Shown: positions 18,232 through 25,664 of the stretch, piece by piece
Layout: every line of letters starts with the position of its first letter
Position numbering within the stretch: the first letter of the stretch is position 1
Assembly (NCBI GenBank): GCA_016793265.1
Contig: JAEUHT010000081.1
Location: 1-39,912 of the forward strand
Direction: 5' to 3'
DNA length: 39,912 nt
DNA from: Planctomycetota bacterium
GTDB lineage: Bacteria > Planctomycetota > UBA1135 > UBA2386
Notes under the pieces: model-generated
The model's database searches: none
The model's input: the letters and a program-made list of their open reading frames with translations, nothing else
What the model was told of the DNA's origin: nothing
Program-made: the position numbers and the translations under genes

Positions 18232-18921
18232 TCAGACCACCGGGAAGAACGCCTCTTCGGCAAAACTGTAGTAGCGCTCGGCGCCGACCACGAGGTGGTC
18301 GAGCAGGTGGATGCCGAGCAACTCGCCGGTCTCGCGCAGCCGCTCGGTGACGCGGCGGTCCTCGGCGCTCGGCGTGGCGTCGCCGGACGGGTGGTTGTGC
18401 GCCACCACCACCGCCACGGCGCCGTCCCGTACGGCCGGCGAGAACACCTCGCGCGGGTGCACCGGCGCCGACTCGATGCTGCCGGTGCTGACGACCTGCA
18501 GCGTGATGACGCGGTGTCGCACGTCGAGCAGCACGCAGAAGAAGCTCTCGCGCCGCGTGCCGCGGGCGCTCTCGCGCACCAACCTGGCGACGTCGCCGCC
18601 GTGCTGCACCGTGGCCCCGGGCCGCAGCTGGGCTTCGCCGAGGCGCCGGCCGAGGCCGAACGCCGCCGCCACCGCCGCGGCGCGCACCGGACCGACGCCG
18701 GGTTCGCCGGCGAGCTCACGCTGGCTCGCGTCGGCGAGGCCGGCGAGGCCGCCGAAGCGCCGCAGCAGCCGCAGCGCCATCTGCTCGGCCGCTTCGCCGC
18801 GCTGGCCGGTGCGCAGGATCAGCGCCAGGCACTCGGCGTCGGACAGCCGCGGTTCCCCGAGTTGCCGGATGCGCTCGCGCGGTCCGTAGCGCGCCTTGTC
18901 GTCGTCGGGCTCGATCTGCAT
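18232..18921 (-). CDS. radC: RadC-family JAB1/MPN domain protein
   Basis: RadC proteins are conserved JAB1/MPN-domain proteins; the old DNA-repair assignment is doubtful and the real role is unknown. The 229 residues give the usual length. The N-terminal helical part (GPRERIRQLGEPRLSDAECL, then GVGPVRAAAVAAAFGLGRR) holds the UPF0758 helix-hairpin-helix region. The JAB metal site is complete: Glu in the preceding strand region, HNHPSGD at 175-181 and the downstream Asp. HPREVFSPAV before it is typical. The start ATG at 18921 gives a short charged N-terminus before the conserved RIRQLG. The gene is in the same direction as the sigma fusion, 48 bp upstream of it, so they could share a transcript. 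Confidence 0.93.
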   Translation of the reverse strand: MQIEPDDDKARYGPRERIRQLGEPRLSDAECLALILRTGQRGEAAEQMALRLLRRFGGLAGLADASQRELAGEPGVGPVRAAAVAAAFGLGRRLGEAQLRPGATVQHGGDVARLVRESARGTRRESFFCVLLDVRHRVITLQVVSTGSIESAPVHPREVFSPAVRDGAVAVVVAHNHPSGDATPSAEDRRVTERLRETGELLGIHLLDHLVVGAERYYSFAEEAFFPVV

Positions 18922-19051
18922 GCAGCACTACAGTGCGCGGAACGGCGCCGCGGTCGCACCCGCGGGCGCTCCGGCGGCGATTCGTGGACCGGTTCGCCGC
19001 GCCGCGCGGGACGCGGGCAGGGCGCCGCGGAGCCGGCTCCGACCCAGCACC

Positions 19052-20683
19052 CTAGTGGCTTTCGAGCGCGATGGTGGCGGCGGCGACCTCGGCGAGCAGC
19101 GACTGCCGCGTCTCCCCCGGCGACAGCCAACTGGCGGCAACCCGGGCGTCGGCGGTGCGGCCGCACCGCAGCGCCACGCCGACGGCGGCGGCGAGCAGGC
19201 GCTGGCGCCAGGCCGGCATCAGCAGCGGGTCGTAGTCGACGACGGTGGCGATGAAGTCGTGCAGCTCCGGGTCGACGGCGTAGAGCTCGAAGCGCGTATG
19301 GCCGTGCGTGGTCTCGCCGCCCGGCCGCTTGCCGAAGCTGACGAACGCCTCGACGCCTTGGGCGAAGTACTCGGCGTGGTTGCTGGCGGCGTAGAAGTCG
19401 AGGCAGCGCCCCTCGGCGAGCGCCCGCTGGTAGAGCGTGCGGATGCGCTCCCCCTGCTCGCGCGACAAGGCGAAGAAGTGCACCTGGTGCGCGACCTCGT
19501 GCGCGAAGGTGTCGAAGCCGAGCGCCGCCGCCTCGTCGAGCGCCTCGATGCCGGTGGCGGCGCGCACGCCGCCGACGCCACGAACGTCGTCCCAGACGCG
19601 GCCATCGAAGGTGCGGCGGCCGCGCAGGTTGGCGCGCGCGGCGTCGTCGGTCGTGCGTTCGAGCTCGCGCAGCAGGTCGTGGCGACCGCCGATGGCGACG
19701 AGGCGCGGCAGGTGGCGGCCGAACAGCGCCAGCGTGCGATCGACCACCCGCCGGCGCGCCGGCGGCAGCTCGTCGTAGCCGGCGACGAAGGCGGCGGCCG
19801 GCAGGCCGCGCACGTCGGGCGGCGGCATCGCCGCGTGCAGGCTCTGGAACATCGCGTCGGTGCTCGCCATCGAGCGGTCGGCGCGGGTGTTGAACAGCGC
19901 TTCGCCGAGCAGGCGGTGCGCGATCGAATGCGTCGGGTCCTTCTGCAGCACGCCGAGCAGCAGGTCGATGCCGTGTTCGCGTTCGCCGGCGACGAAGGCG
20001 CGCACGGCGAGGTGCATGTCGAGGCACAGTTCGATCTCGCGCGGCGCCAAGAGCCCGCTGCCGAGCCGCAGGTGCGCTTCGGCATGGCGCGGGTCGGCGA
20101 GCACGACACGCTGGTAGGCCGCGGCCGCCTCCTCGATGCGCTGCACGCGGAACAGGGCCGACCCGCGCGCCGCGAGCAGCTCGGCGCCGGCCTCGCCGCA
20201 GCGGGCCACGAAGCTGCTGGCGCGATCGACGGCGGCGTCGAAACTGCGGGCGCGGATCAGCGCCCGCACCGCCAGCGCCATGCCGTCCTGCTCCAGGCTG
20301 TCGCGTCGCAGCGCCGACTCGGCGTAGGCCAGGGCCAGCATGGCGTCGCCGCGCAACAGGTGGGCGCGGCCGAGGCCGACCTCGCCGGCGGTCACGGTGT
20401 CGCCGGCGCCACGCACCGCCAACCGGTAGGCCAGCAACGCCCCGATCGGGTCCTCGACCAAGAGCCGCTCGGCACCCTGGTGCAGCCAGCGCGCGACCGC
20501 GGTCTCGGCGACCGGCGACGCGTTCGCCTGCGCCGGCGCGGCCAGCGTGAGCCACGCCGCGGCGAGCACGCGGCAGGTGGCCCAAAGGCAGCGGGACCAC
20601 CAGGATTCGGGACGGCGGAGCAAGGCGGGCGGCGTCGAAGGTGCAGGAGCCGCCGCGGCGCGACGGTGGGCCTGTTTCGGCAT
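19052..20683 (-). CDS. Exported TPR protein with an HEXXH metalloprotease-like domain
   Basis: The product has 543 residues. A basic N-terminus and hydrophobic stretch (residues 33-54, cleavage near QANA) suggest export. Residues 60-265 are TPR-like helices, for example AAYQRVVLADPRHAEAHLRL and LGVLQKDPTHSIAHRLLGEA. The C-terminal half contains DTFAHEVAHQVHFFAL with HEVAH at 395-399, and, 39-46 residues later, NHAEYFAQGVEAFVSF, giving a Glu (438 or 445) as a possible third zinc ligand. This arrangement is of the gluzincin type, reminiscent of anthrax lethal-factor-like (ATLF) and related peptidases. A zinc-dependent protease acting outside the cytoplasm is likely; the target is unknown. The gene is single, with an 86-bp gap to the SH3-domain gene downstream of its start. 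Confidence 0.75.
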   Translation of the reverse strand: MPKQAHRRAAAAPAPSTPPALLRRPESWWSRCLWATCRVLAAAWLTLAAPAQANASPVAETAVARWLHQGAERLLVEDPIGALLAYRLAVRGAGDTVTAGEVGLGRAHLLRGDAMLALAYAESALRRDSLEQDGMALAVRALIRARSFDAAVDRASSFVARCGEAGAELLAARGSALFRVQRIEEAAAAYQRVVLADPRHAEAHLRLGSGLLAPREIELCLDMHLAVRAFVAGEREHGIDLLLGVLQKDPTHSIAHRLLGEALFNTRADRSMASTDAMFQSLHAAMPPPDVRGLPAAAFVAGYDELPPARRRVVDRTLALFGRHLPRLVAIGGRHDLLRELERTTDDAARANLRGRRTFDGRVWDDVRGVGGVRAATGIEALDEAAALGFDTFAHEVAHQVHFFALSREQGERIRTLYQRALAEGRCLDFYAASNHAEYFAQGVEAFVSFGKRPGGETTHGHTRFELYAVDPELHDFIATVVDYDPLLMPAWRQRLLAAAVGVALRCGRTADARVAASWLSPGETRQSLLAEVAAATIALESH

Positions 20684-20769
20684 TCGCCCAGGACGGTCTC
20701 AGGCCGGAGTCGGGCCTACAGCGAAGCGCCGGCCGCACCGGCGCCTCCGCGACAAGATGCGGGCCCCGT

Positions 20770-21984
20770 TCAGCGGCTGGCGACGCCGAGCACTTCGAGG
20801 CGTTCGACGTCGAGCACGCTCAGGCTCTCGGTCGGCGGGTGGCGGCGCGGCCCGGTGGCGCCGACCTCACGGTCGATGAACAGCGACAGGTCGTAGCGAC
20901 CGGTGTTGCAGGTGATGATGTGCAGCCGCTGGCCGCCCTTCTCGAGGAAGAAGACGCCGGGCTGGCCGAGGCGGCTCTCGTAGCGCAACCAGCCGATACC
21001 GACGAAACGGCGCAGCTCGTCCTGCTTGACCGCCGGCGCCGGCTCCGCCTGCGGCGGCTTGCTCTCGATCACCACCGCGGCCTCGACGAGCCACTTCTGC
21101 GTGGTGATGCGCTTCTCCAGCGAAGCCACGGCGGAGCGCGCCGCCGAAGCCTCGGCGAGCGTGGCCGACAGCTTGCTGAGCGCTGCCTCGATCGGCGCGA
21201 ACTTCTGCTCGGCCGGCAGCTTCTGCAGCTCGGCGACGAAGGCGTCTTCGACCACCTTGACGGCGGCGAGGTCGGCGGCGTCCGCTTGTTCCTGCTGGCG
21301 CTGCTTGGCGATCGCATCGAGCCGCGCCTGCACCTCGCCCCGCTGCTGCTGCTGCCAGGCTTCGTAGCCGGCGAGCACGGCCGGATCGGCGGCGTCGGCG
21401 ACCTGCACTTCGTTGTCCAGCACCCAGGCCTCGACCCCGGCCACGCGCACGCGCAGCCAATCCTCGTGCGTGCCGACGACGTGCAGTTCGGTGCCGGTCG
21501 CGAGCTGGGTCACGGGCGCCTCACTGGTGCGCGGACGGTAGCGGAACGCGACCTTGGTGCCCTTGGTGGTCACCTTGCCGTCCTCGGCTTCACTGGTGAA
21601 GCGCGTGTTGACGTAGCCGATCGGGCCGAGCGGCAGGACCACGGCGCGGAAGCCGTTCTCGCTGCGGCCGAGCATGACGATCTGGTCCTTGCTGAGCGTG
21701 TCCTCGAACACGGGCGGCTCGGCGGCGTTGCCGGGCCAGCAGCGCAGCTTGACCGCATCGACGAGCACGCGGCCGTAGACTGGCGTCGCGGTGGGCGTCG
21801 CGACGGGCTCCGACGGCGTCGTCACCGCCGGGACCGGTGGCGTGGTGCCCGCGGGTGGTGCGCCGGCACCCGGCGTCTGGGCCGCGAGCGGAGCGGTGGC
21901 GAGGAACAACGCGGCGAAGGAGAGACGATACGAAGCGCGCGCCGACGCTGCCTTGGCGGCGGCTGCGATGCAGGGACTGACCAT
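20770..21984 (-). CDS. Exported bacterial SH3-domain and coiled-coil protein
   Basis: This 404-residue protein has a signal peptide ending PLAAQ (about residue 36), then a Pro/Thr-rich linker (37-68). Two SH3b-like domains follow: about 69-130 (GRVLVDAVKLRCWPGN ... PIGYVNTRF) and 143-195 (VAFRYRPRTSEAPVTQLATG ... WLRVRVAGVEAWVLDNEV). The phrases DWLRVRV and AWV are typical of SH3b modules that bind peptidoglycan or other proteins. Residues 200-310 form an Ala/Gln/Glu-rich coiled coil, and the last 90 residues (RRFVGIGWLRYESRLGQPGV onward) are a beta-rich unknown domain. The likely place is the periplasm or cell wall. The start is supported by an AGGAGG just upstream, one of few clear Shine-Dalgarno sequences here. 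Confidence 0.8.
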   Translation of the reverse strand: MVSPCIAAAAKAASARASYRLSFAALFLATAPLAAQTPGAGAPPAGTTPPVPAVTTPSEPVATPTATPVYGRVLVDAVKLRCWPGNAAEPPVFEDTLSKDQIVMLGRSENGFRAVVLPLGPIGYVNTRFTSEAEDGKVTTKGTKVAFRYRPRTSEAPVTQLATGTELHVVGTHEDWLRVRVAGVEAWVLDNEVQVADAADPAVLAGYEAWQQQQRGEVQARLDAIAKQRQQEQADAADLAAVKVVEDAFVAELQKLPAEQKFAPIEAALSKLSATLAEASAARSAVASLEKRITTQKWLVEAAVVIESKPPQAEPAPAVKQDELRRFVGIGWLRYESRLGQPGVFFLEKGGQRLHIITCNTGRYDLSLFIDREVGATGPRRHPPTESLSVLDVERLEVLGVASR

Positions 21985-21987
21985 GGG

Positions 21988-21993
21988 CCTCCT
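21988..21993 (-). promoter_or_regulatory. Shine-Dalgarno AGGAGG of the SH3-domain gene
   Basis: On the minus strand AGGAGG is followed by CCC and ATG. The three-base spacing is shorter than usual, but the six-base match is perfect. It stands out because most starts in this window have no such sequence. Confidence 0.5.
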
Positions 21994-22047
21994 GAGGCGT
22001 GCTGACCGGATGCTGGAACGGATGACCGCCCGCGCCAGCGGGGCACG

Positions 22048-22053
22048 ATGCTA
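22048..22053 (-). promoter_or_regulatory. Candidate -10 TAGCAT for the SH3-domain gene
   Basis: TAGCAT on the minus strand lies 63 nt before the ATG at 21984. It would give a leader of about 55 nt that includes the AGGAGG. The same hexamer occurs at 22165 for the divergent gene. No -35 was recognised. Confidence 0.4.
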
Positions 22054-22164
22054 CCGGATCGCGGCGCAAAGACGAGGGCTCGCCGCTGCCCTTTCCCGCC
22101 GCACCCGGCCGCACCCGCCGCCGACGACCACCCCCGGCTCGTCGCCAGCCGCCCCGGCTGCCGA

Positions 22165-22170
22165 TAGCAT
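22165..22170 (+). promoter_or_regulatory. Candidate -10 TAGCAT for a leaderless mRNA of the PEGA-gmhB pair
   Basis: TAGCAT is followed by GCCCGACC (8 nt) and the ATG at 22179. No Shine-Dalgarno sequence fits in the gap, and no -35 is visible. It is one of the clearest examples of the TAGnnTGC-start arrangement. Confidence 0.5.
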
Positions 22171-22178
22171 GCCCGACC

Positions 22179-22637
22179 ATGCCGCGCCGGATCGCCCTGT
22201 TGCTGCTCGCCTTCTGCCCCGCCTGCACCTGGTGGACCGCCAAGCGCGAGGTGCTGGTCACCAGCGAACCACCCGGCGCGCGCGTCTTCGTCGACGGCAC
22301 CGACACCGGCCGCACCACCCCCACCGTGCTGACCATCGGCGGCAGCTTCGGCCACGACCACACCATCGGCCTCGAACGCCAGGGCTTCCGGCCGGCGACG
22401 CGCCGCGTCTACCAGCACACGCGCGGCTACACCTCGAAGTGGATCGAAGGCTCCAGCGACGTCACCTTGCCGCCGCTGCCGCTGTTCTGGACCTTCGGCG
22501 ACATGTTCGTGCCGTTCGCGGTGCAGAGTGCTTTGCTGCCAGGCGAACTCTACATCGTGCTCGAGGCGGACGACTCGCCGCTGCTCGGCTTCGATCTGTT
22601 GGCGCAGAAGGCCACCGCCGGCGCCGGGAAGCCGTGA
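22179..22637 (+). CDS. PEGA-domain lipoprotein
   Basis: This 152-residue protein has a short hydrophobic signal (residues 4-13) and two Cys residues; Cys16 after PA is the likelier lipidation site, although the lipobox is imperfect (CPAC). Residues 24-70 form a PEGA domain, with SEPPGARVFVDGTDTGRTTP carrying the family name pattern and a strand pair after it (HTIGLERQGFRPATRRV). PEGA domains occur in surface and envelope proteins and have no known catalytic role. Residues 95-130 are hydrophobic (PLPLFWTFGDMFVPFAVQSA) and may be a membrane-associated hairpin. The stop codon overlaps the start of the phosphatase gene by GTGA, so both are translated from one mRNA. Confidence 0.8.
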   Translation: MPRRIALLLLAFCPACTWWTAKREVLVTSEPPGARVFVDGTDTGRTTPTVLTIGGSFGHDHTIGLERQGFRPATRRVYQHTRGYTSKWIEGSSDVTLPPLPLFWTFGDMFVPFAVQSALLPGELYIVLEADDSPLLGFDLLAQKATAGAGKP

Positions 22638-23212
22638 CGCGTGCGGCGCCGCGGCCCACGGTCTTCCTCGATCGCGACGGCACGCTGAACCGCGAGGTCG
22701 GCTTCGTCACCGACCCGGACCGGCTCGAACTGCTGCCCGGCGTGCCCGCGGCGGTACACCGGCTCGCCGACGCCGGCTACCGGCTCGTCGTCGTCACCAA
22801 CCAGAGCGGCATCGCGCGCGGGCTCTACGACGAACGTACGCTGGCGGCGATCCACGAGCGGCTGGCCACGCTGCTCGACCACCGTATCGAGGCGTTCCTG
22901 CACTGTCCGCACCACCCCGACGGCGGCCACGGCTACGGCGGCGCGTGCGAGTGCCGCAAGCCGGCGCCCGGGCTCTTGCACCAGGCCCACGACCTGCTCG
23001 GTTGCGCATTCCAAGGCGGCTGGCTGATCGGCGACAGCGCGCGCGACGTGCTGATGGCGCGCGGGCTGCCGTTGCGCACCGTGCTCGTGCGCTGCGGCAA
23101 GCCGGTCGACAACGAACTGCAGAAGCTGCGCGCCGCCGCCTGCACCCCGGACCACGTCGTCGAGGATCTGCTGGCCGCCGCGGCCATCGTGGCCCCGGCC
23201 TTCGCGACCTGA
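22634..23212 (+). CDS. gmhB: HAD-family phosphatase, D,D-heptose 1,7-bisphosphate phosphatase type (GmhB)
   Basis: GmhB removes the C7 phosphate of D-glycero-D-manno-heptose 1,7-bisphosphate in the ADP-heptose pathway that feeds LPS core or S-layer glycan synthesis. The 192 residues match the family length. HAD motif I is FLDRDGTLN (Asp13 nucleophile, Asp15), motif II is VVTNQSG with Thr55, and motif IV is LIGDSARD. The structural zinc loop is present as Cys91, His93, Cys105 and Cys107 (CPHHPDGGHGYGGACECRKP). The GTG start overlaps the stop of the PEGA gene by four bases. A histidinol-phosphate phosphatase of the same subfamily is an alternative, because HisB-N has the same zinc loop. No other heptose gene lies in the window. 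Confidence 0.85.
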   Translation: MTRAAPRPTVFLDRDGTLNREVGFVTDPDRLELLPGVPAAVHRLADAGYRLVVVTNQSGIARGLYDERTLAAIHERLATLLDHRIEAFLHCPHHPDGGHGYGGACECRKPAPGLLHQAHDLLGCAFQGGWLIGDSARDVLMARGLPLRTVLVRCGKPVDNELQKLRAAACTPDHVVEDLLAAAAIVAPAFAT

Positions 23213-23218
23213 CCGGCG

Positions 23219-23470
23219 TCAGCCCGGCGCGCCGCGCGACCGCCGCGCCGCCGCCAGCGAGTAGAAGCAGGTGATCGTCGAGACCACCGCGAGGCAGATG
23301 CCGAAGACCAGCCAGCCGGTGCTGCGGAACAGGAAGTGGCCGCCGCCGGCGAAGGTGGCGCCGAGCGCCACGCCGGCGCAGCTCAGGTAGAAGCCGATCA
23401 GGCCGGCCTTCCATTGGCCGTGGGTGGAGCCGGCAGAGACAGGGGGTTTCGACGACGTCACGGGAGGCAT
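23219..23470 (-). CDS. Small membrane protein with two transmembrane helices
   Basis: This is an 83-residue protein. Residues 1-19 are polar, residues about 22-44 and 51-74 are hydrophobic helices separated by a Gly-rich turn with an Arg (GGGHFLFRSTG), and the tail is basic. It belongs to no family that I recognise. Its ATG lies one base after the stop of the GT2-FemAB fusion, so it is the last gene of that operon and probably serves the same envelope pathway. Its own stop is six bases from the convergent gmhB stop. Confidence 0.65.
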   Translation of the reverse strand: MPPVTSSKPPVSAGSTHGQWKAGLIGFYLSCAGVALGATFAGGGHFLFRSTGWLVFGICLAVVSTITCFYSLAAARRSRGAPG

Positions 23471-23471
23471 G

Positions 23472-25664
23472 CTACGGGAGGAACTTCGACAACCGCGCGC
23501 CGAGCGAGTTGCAGAGCACCAGCGGCATCTTCGACCACAGCCGGCGCGGCAGCGCCAACTTCGGGTTGCTCGGGTGGAACTCGGGCAGCTTCGCGCCCGG
23601 CCGCAGCAGCATGTACTCGTAGTGCAGCGGCTCGGCGGTGAAGCCCATGTTCTTCTTGAACTTGCCCGGTCCGGAGTCGACGCGGCTGCGGCCGAAGTCG
23701 AAGCGCGTGTAGCCCTTCTCGACCGCCCACTCCATGATCGCGCAGTAGATCCAGGTGTTGACGCCGGTGTCGTTGACGTCGCTGCGCGCGCCCGAGTAGT
23801 AGGCGAACACGGTGTCGCGGAACGTGAACGACATCACGGCCGCCAGCGTGCGGCCCGCCGGGTCGACGGCGCGGTGCACCACGGCCGCCTTGCCGAACTC
23901 GTCGGCGAGGGCCCGGAACCAGCGTTTGGGCAGCGACGGAGAGCCGAGGCGCCGCTTGTTCTCGGCGAACAGGGCGAACAGCTCGTCGATCGAACCGTCG
24001 GCCGTGACCCGGATGCCGAAGGTCTCGCGGCGCTTGCCCTCGATCGCCGGCGCCGCCGGGTCCCGCGCACAGCGCACCTCGGCGCGGGCCTTCTTCGGGA
24101 TGCGCGCCATCACCTCGGCGGGGTCGTTCGGCAGCTCGCAGCGGAACGTCACGTAGAGCGGCGAACGCGGGCGATCGCCGCTGCGTGGTTCGAGGTGGCG
24201 CAGTTCGACGTAGCCACAATCGAGTTCGCGGCCGAGCTCGCCGGCATGGTCGAGCAGCGCCTGCTGCGCCTGCTCGCCGTCGGCGAGCACGCCGCCGTAG
24301 ACCGAGTACGGCACGCTGATCAGGTTCTTGCCGAGGAACGGGCTCTTGGTCAAGAACAGCGGCAGCACGCCGAGCCAGCGGCGCCCCTGTTCGACCACGA
24401 GGTGGTGCGGCTTGTGGCGGAACATCTCGGCGACCGCGCGCGACCAGCCCGAACGGTGGAAGAACGTACCGAGCGGGTGGCGGCTCACGTACGAGTCCCA
24501 GCGGGCGTCTTCGCCGGGCAGCAGCTCCCGCACGCGCAGCGCCGGGTTCTCGGCGGCCACGGCAAGCTCGGCCGGCAGCTTCGGCGTCACCACCGCGGCG
24601 GCAGCTGCGGCCGCGCCACCGACCGCCGCGCCGTCGCTGGCGGCGGACGCCGGTGGTGCATCGGCCGGCTCCGGTGTCGCCGGCGCGAGCGGCGCTTCGT
24701 CCCTGGGTTCGAGCTCGTCGGCGCCGCCCTCGACGAGGTCGGCGATCTTGTAGTCGCGCAGGTTCGGCGCCTGCGTGAAGATGATGATCTCACCGATCAG
24801 GCCGAAGCCGATCAGCTGCACGCCGAACGCGGCCAGGATCGCGGCGACGACGAACGCCGGCTTGTTGGCCAGCGACTCCTCCTCGAACAGGCGCAGGTAG
24901 AGGTGCCACGCGGCGATCGGTCCGCCGACGGCGATCGCGCCGAAGCCGAGATAGCCGAAGAAGCGCAGCGGCCGCTGCGTGAACCGCGTCAGGAAGGTGA
25001 TGGCGAGGATGTCGAGCATCCGGCGCAGGTAGACGCCGAGGCCGTAGAAGCCGGCGCGCCCCTTCTCCTCGCGGTGCCGCACCTTGACCTCGGCGACGCG
25101 GAAACCCTGGCGCCGCGCCATCACCGGCAGGAAGCGGTACAGCTCGCCGTAGACCGCGACCTCCTCGAGCACGTGGCGGCGGAAGCCGCGCGTGCCGGAG
25201 TTCAGGTCGTGGAACGGCATGTTCATGATGAGGCGCAGCAGCCAGTTGAACAGCCGCGACTGCAGCTGGTTCAGCCAGGGATCGATGCGGCTGTGTCGCC
25301 ACGTCGCCACACACTCGGCGCCGGCTTCGAGCGCCTTGACCACGAGCACGACGTCGTCGGGCTCGATCTGCAGGTACGGCGGCGCATTGACGACGAGGTC
25401 CCCCTGCGCCTTGGCGACGCCGGCCGACAGCGCGATCGACTCGCCGAGGCCGCCACCTTCGAGCTGCACGATACGCAAAGGCCAGCGCGTGCCGATCTCG
25501 CGCAGCTCGTGTTCGTAGCGCCCCGCCGGCCCGTCGAGCACGACCACGAACTCCGTCCGGTAGCCACCTGCCACCAGCGCGCGGCCGAACTCGTCGACCA
25601 CCGTGCCCGGATGCGCATCGGGGCCGGCGATCGCCATCACCACCGAGACCAGGGGCGCGCTCAC
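23472..25664 (-). CDS. Fusion of a GT2-like membrane domain with a PEP-CTERM/XrtA-type FemAB domain
   Basis: This is a 730-residue, two-part protein. Residues 1-300 follow the DPM/GtrB GT2 plan: an alpha/beta domain, HDLNSGTRGFRR (152-163), YGLGVYLRRMLD, and two C-terminal membrane helices (about 234-255 and 268-296). The usual VDDGS is VLDGP here (42-46), and the DxD/DGDLQ site reads NAPPYLQ (93-99), so this GT2 half may be inactive. An Ala/Pro-rich linker covers 312-372. Residues 375-730 are a FemAB-type GNAT domain of the PEP-CTERM system-associated group: FHRSGWSRAV, SLPKRWFRALADEF, AYYSGARSDVN, FDFGRSRVDSGPGKFKKNMG and YEYMLL. The GTG start overlaps the upstream stop by GTGA. The role is likely acyl or aminoacyl transfer to an exopolysaccharide or lipid carrier. 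Confidence 0.85.
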   Translation of the reverse strand: MSAPLVSVVMAIAGPDAHPGTVVDEFGRALVAGGYRTEFVVVLDGPAGRYEHELREIGTRWPLRIVQLEGGGLGESIALSAGVAKAQGDLVVNAPPYLQIEPDDVVLVVKALEAGAECVATWRHSRIDPWLNQLQSRLFNWLLRLIMNMPFHDLNSGTRGFRRHVLEEVAVYGELYRFLPVMARRQGFRVAEVKVRHREEKGRAGFYGLGVYLRRMLDILAITFLTRFTQRPLRFFGYLGFGAIAVGGPIAAWHLYLRLFEEESLANKPAFVVAAILAAFGVQLIGFGLIGEIIIFTQAPNLRDYKIADLVEGGADELEPRDEAPLAPATPEPADAPPASAASDGAAVGGAAAAAAAVVTPKLPAELAVAAENPALRVRELLPGEDARWDSYVSRHPLGTFFHRSGWSRAVAEMFRHKPHHLVVEQGRRWLGVLPLFLTKSPFLGKNLISVPYSVYGGVLADGEQAQQALLDHAGELGRELDCGYVELRHLEPRSGDRPRSPLYVTFRCELPNDPAEVMARIPKKARAEVRCARDPAAPAIEGKRRETFGIRVTADGSIDELFALFAENKRRLGSPSLPKRWFRALADEFGKAAVVHRAVDPAGRTLAAVMSFTFRDTVFAYYSGARSDVNDTGVNTWIYCAIMEWAVEKGYTRFDFGRSRVDSGPGKFKKNMGFTAEPLHYEYMLLRPGAKLPEFHPSNPKLALPRRLWSKMPLVLCNSLGARLSKFLP

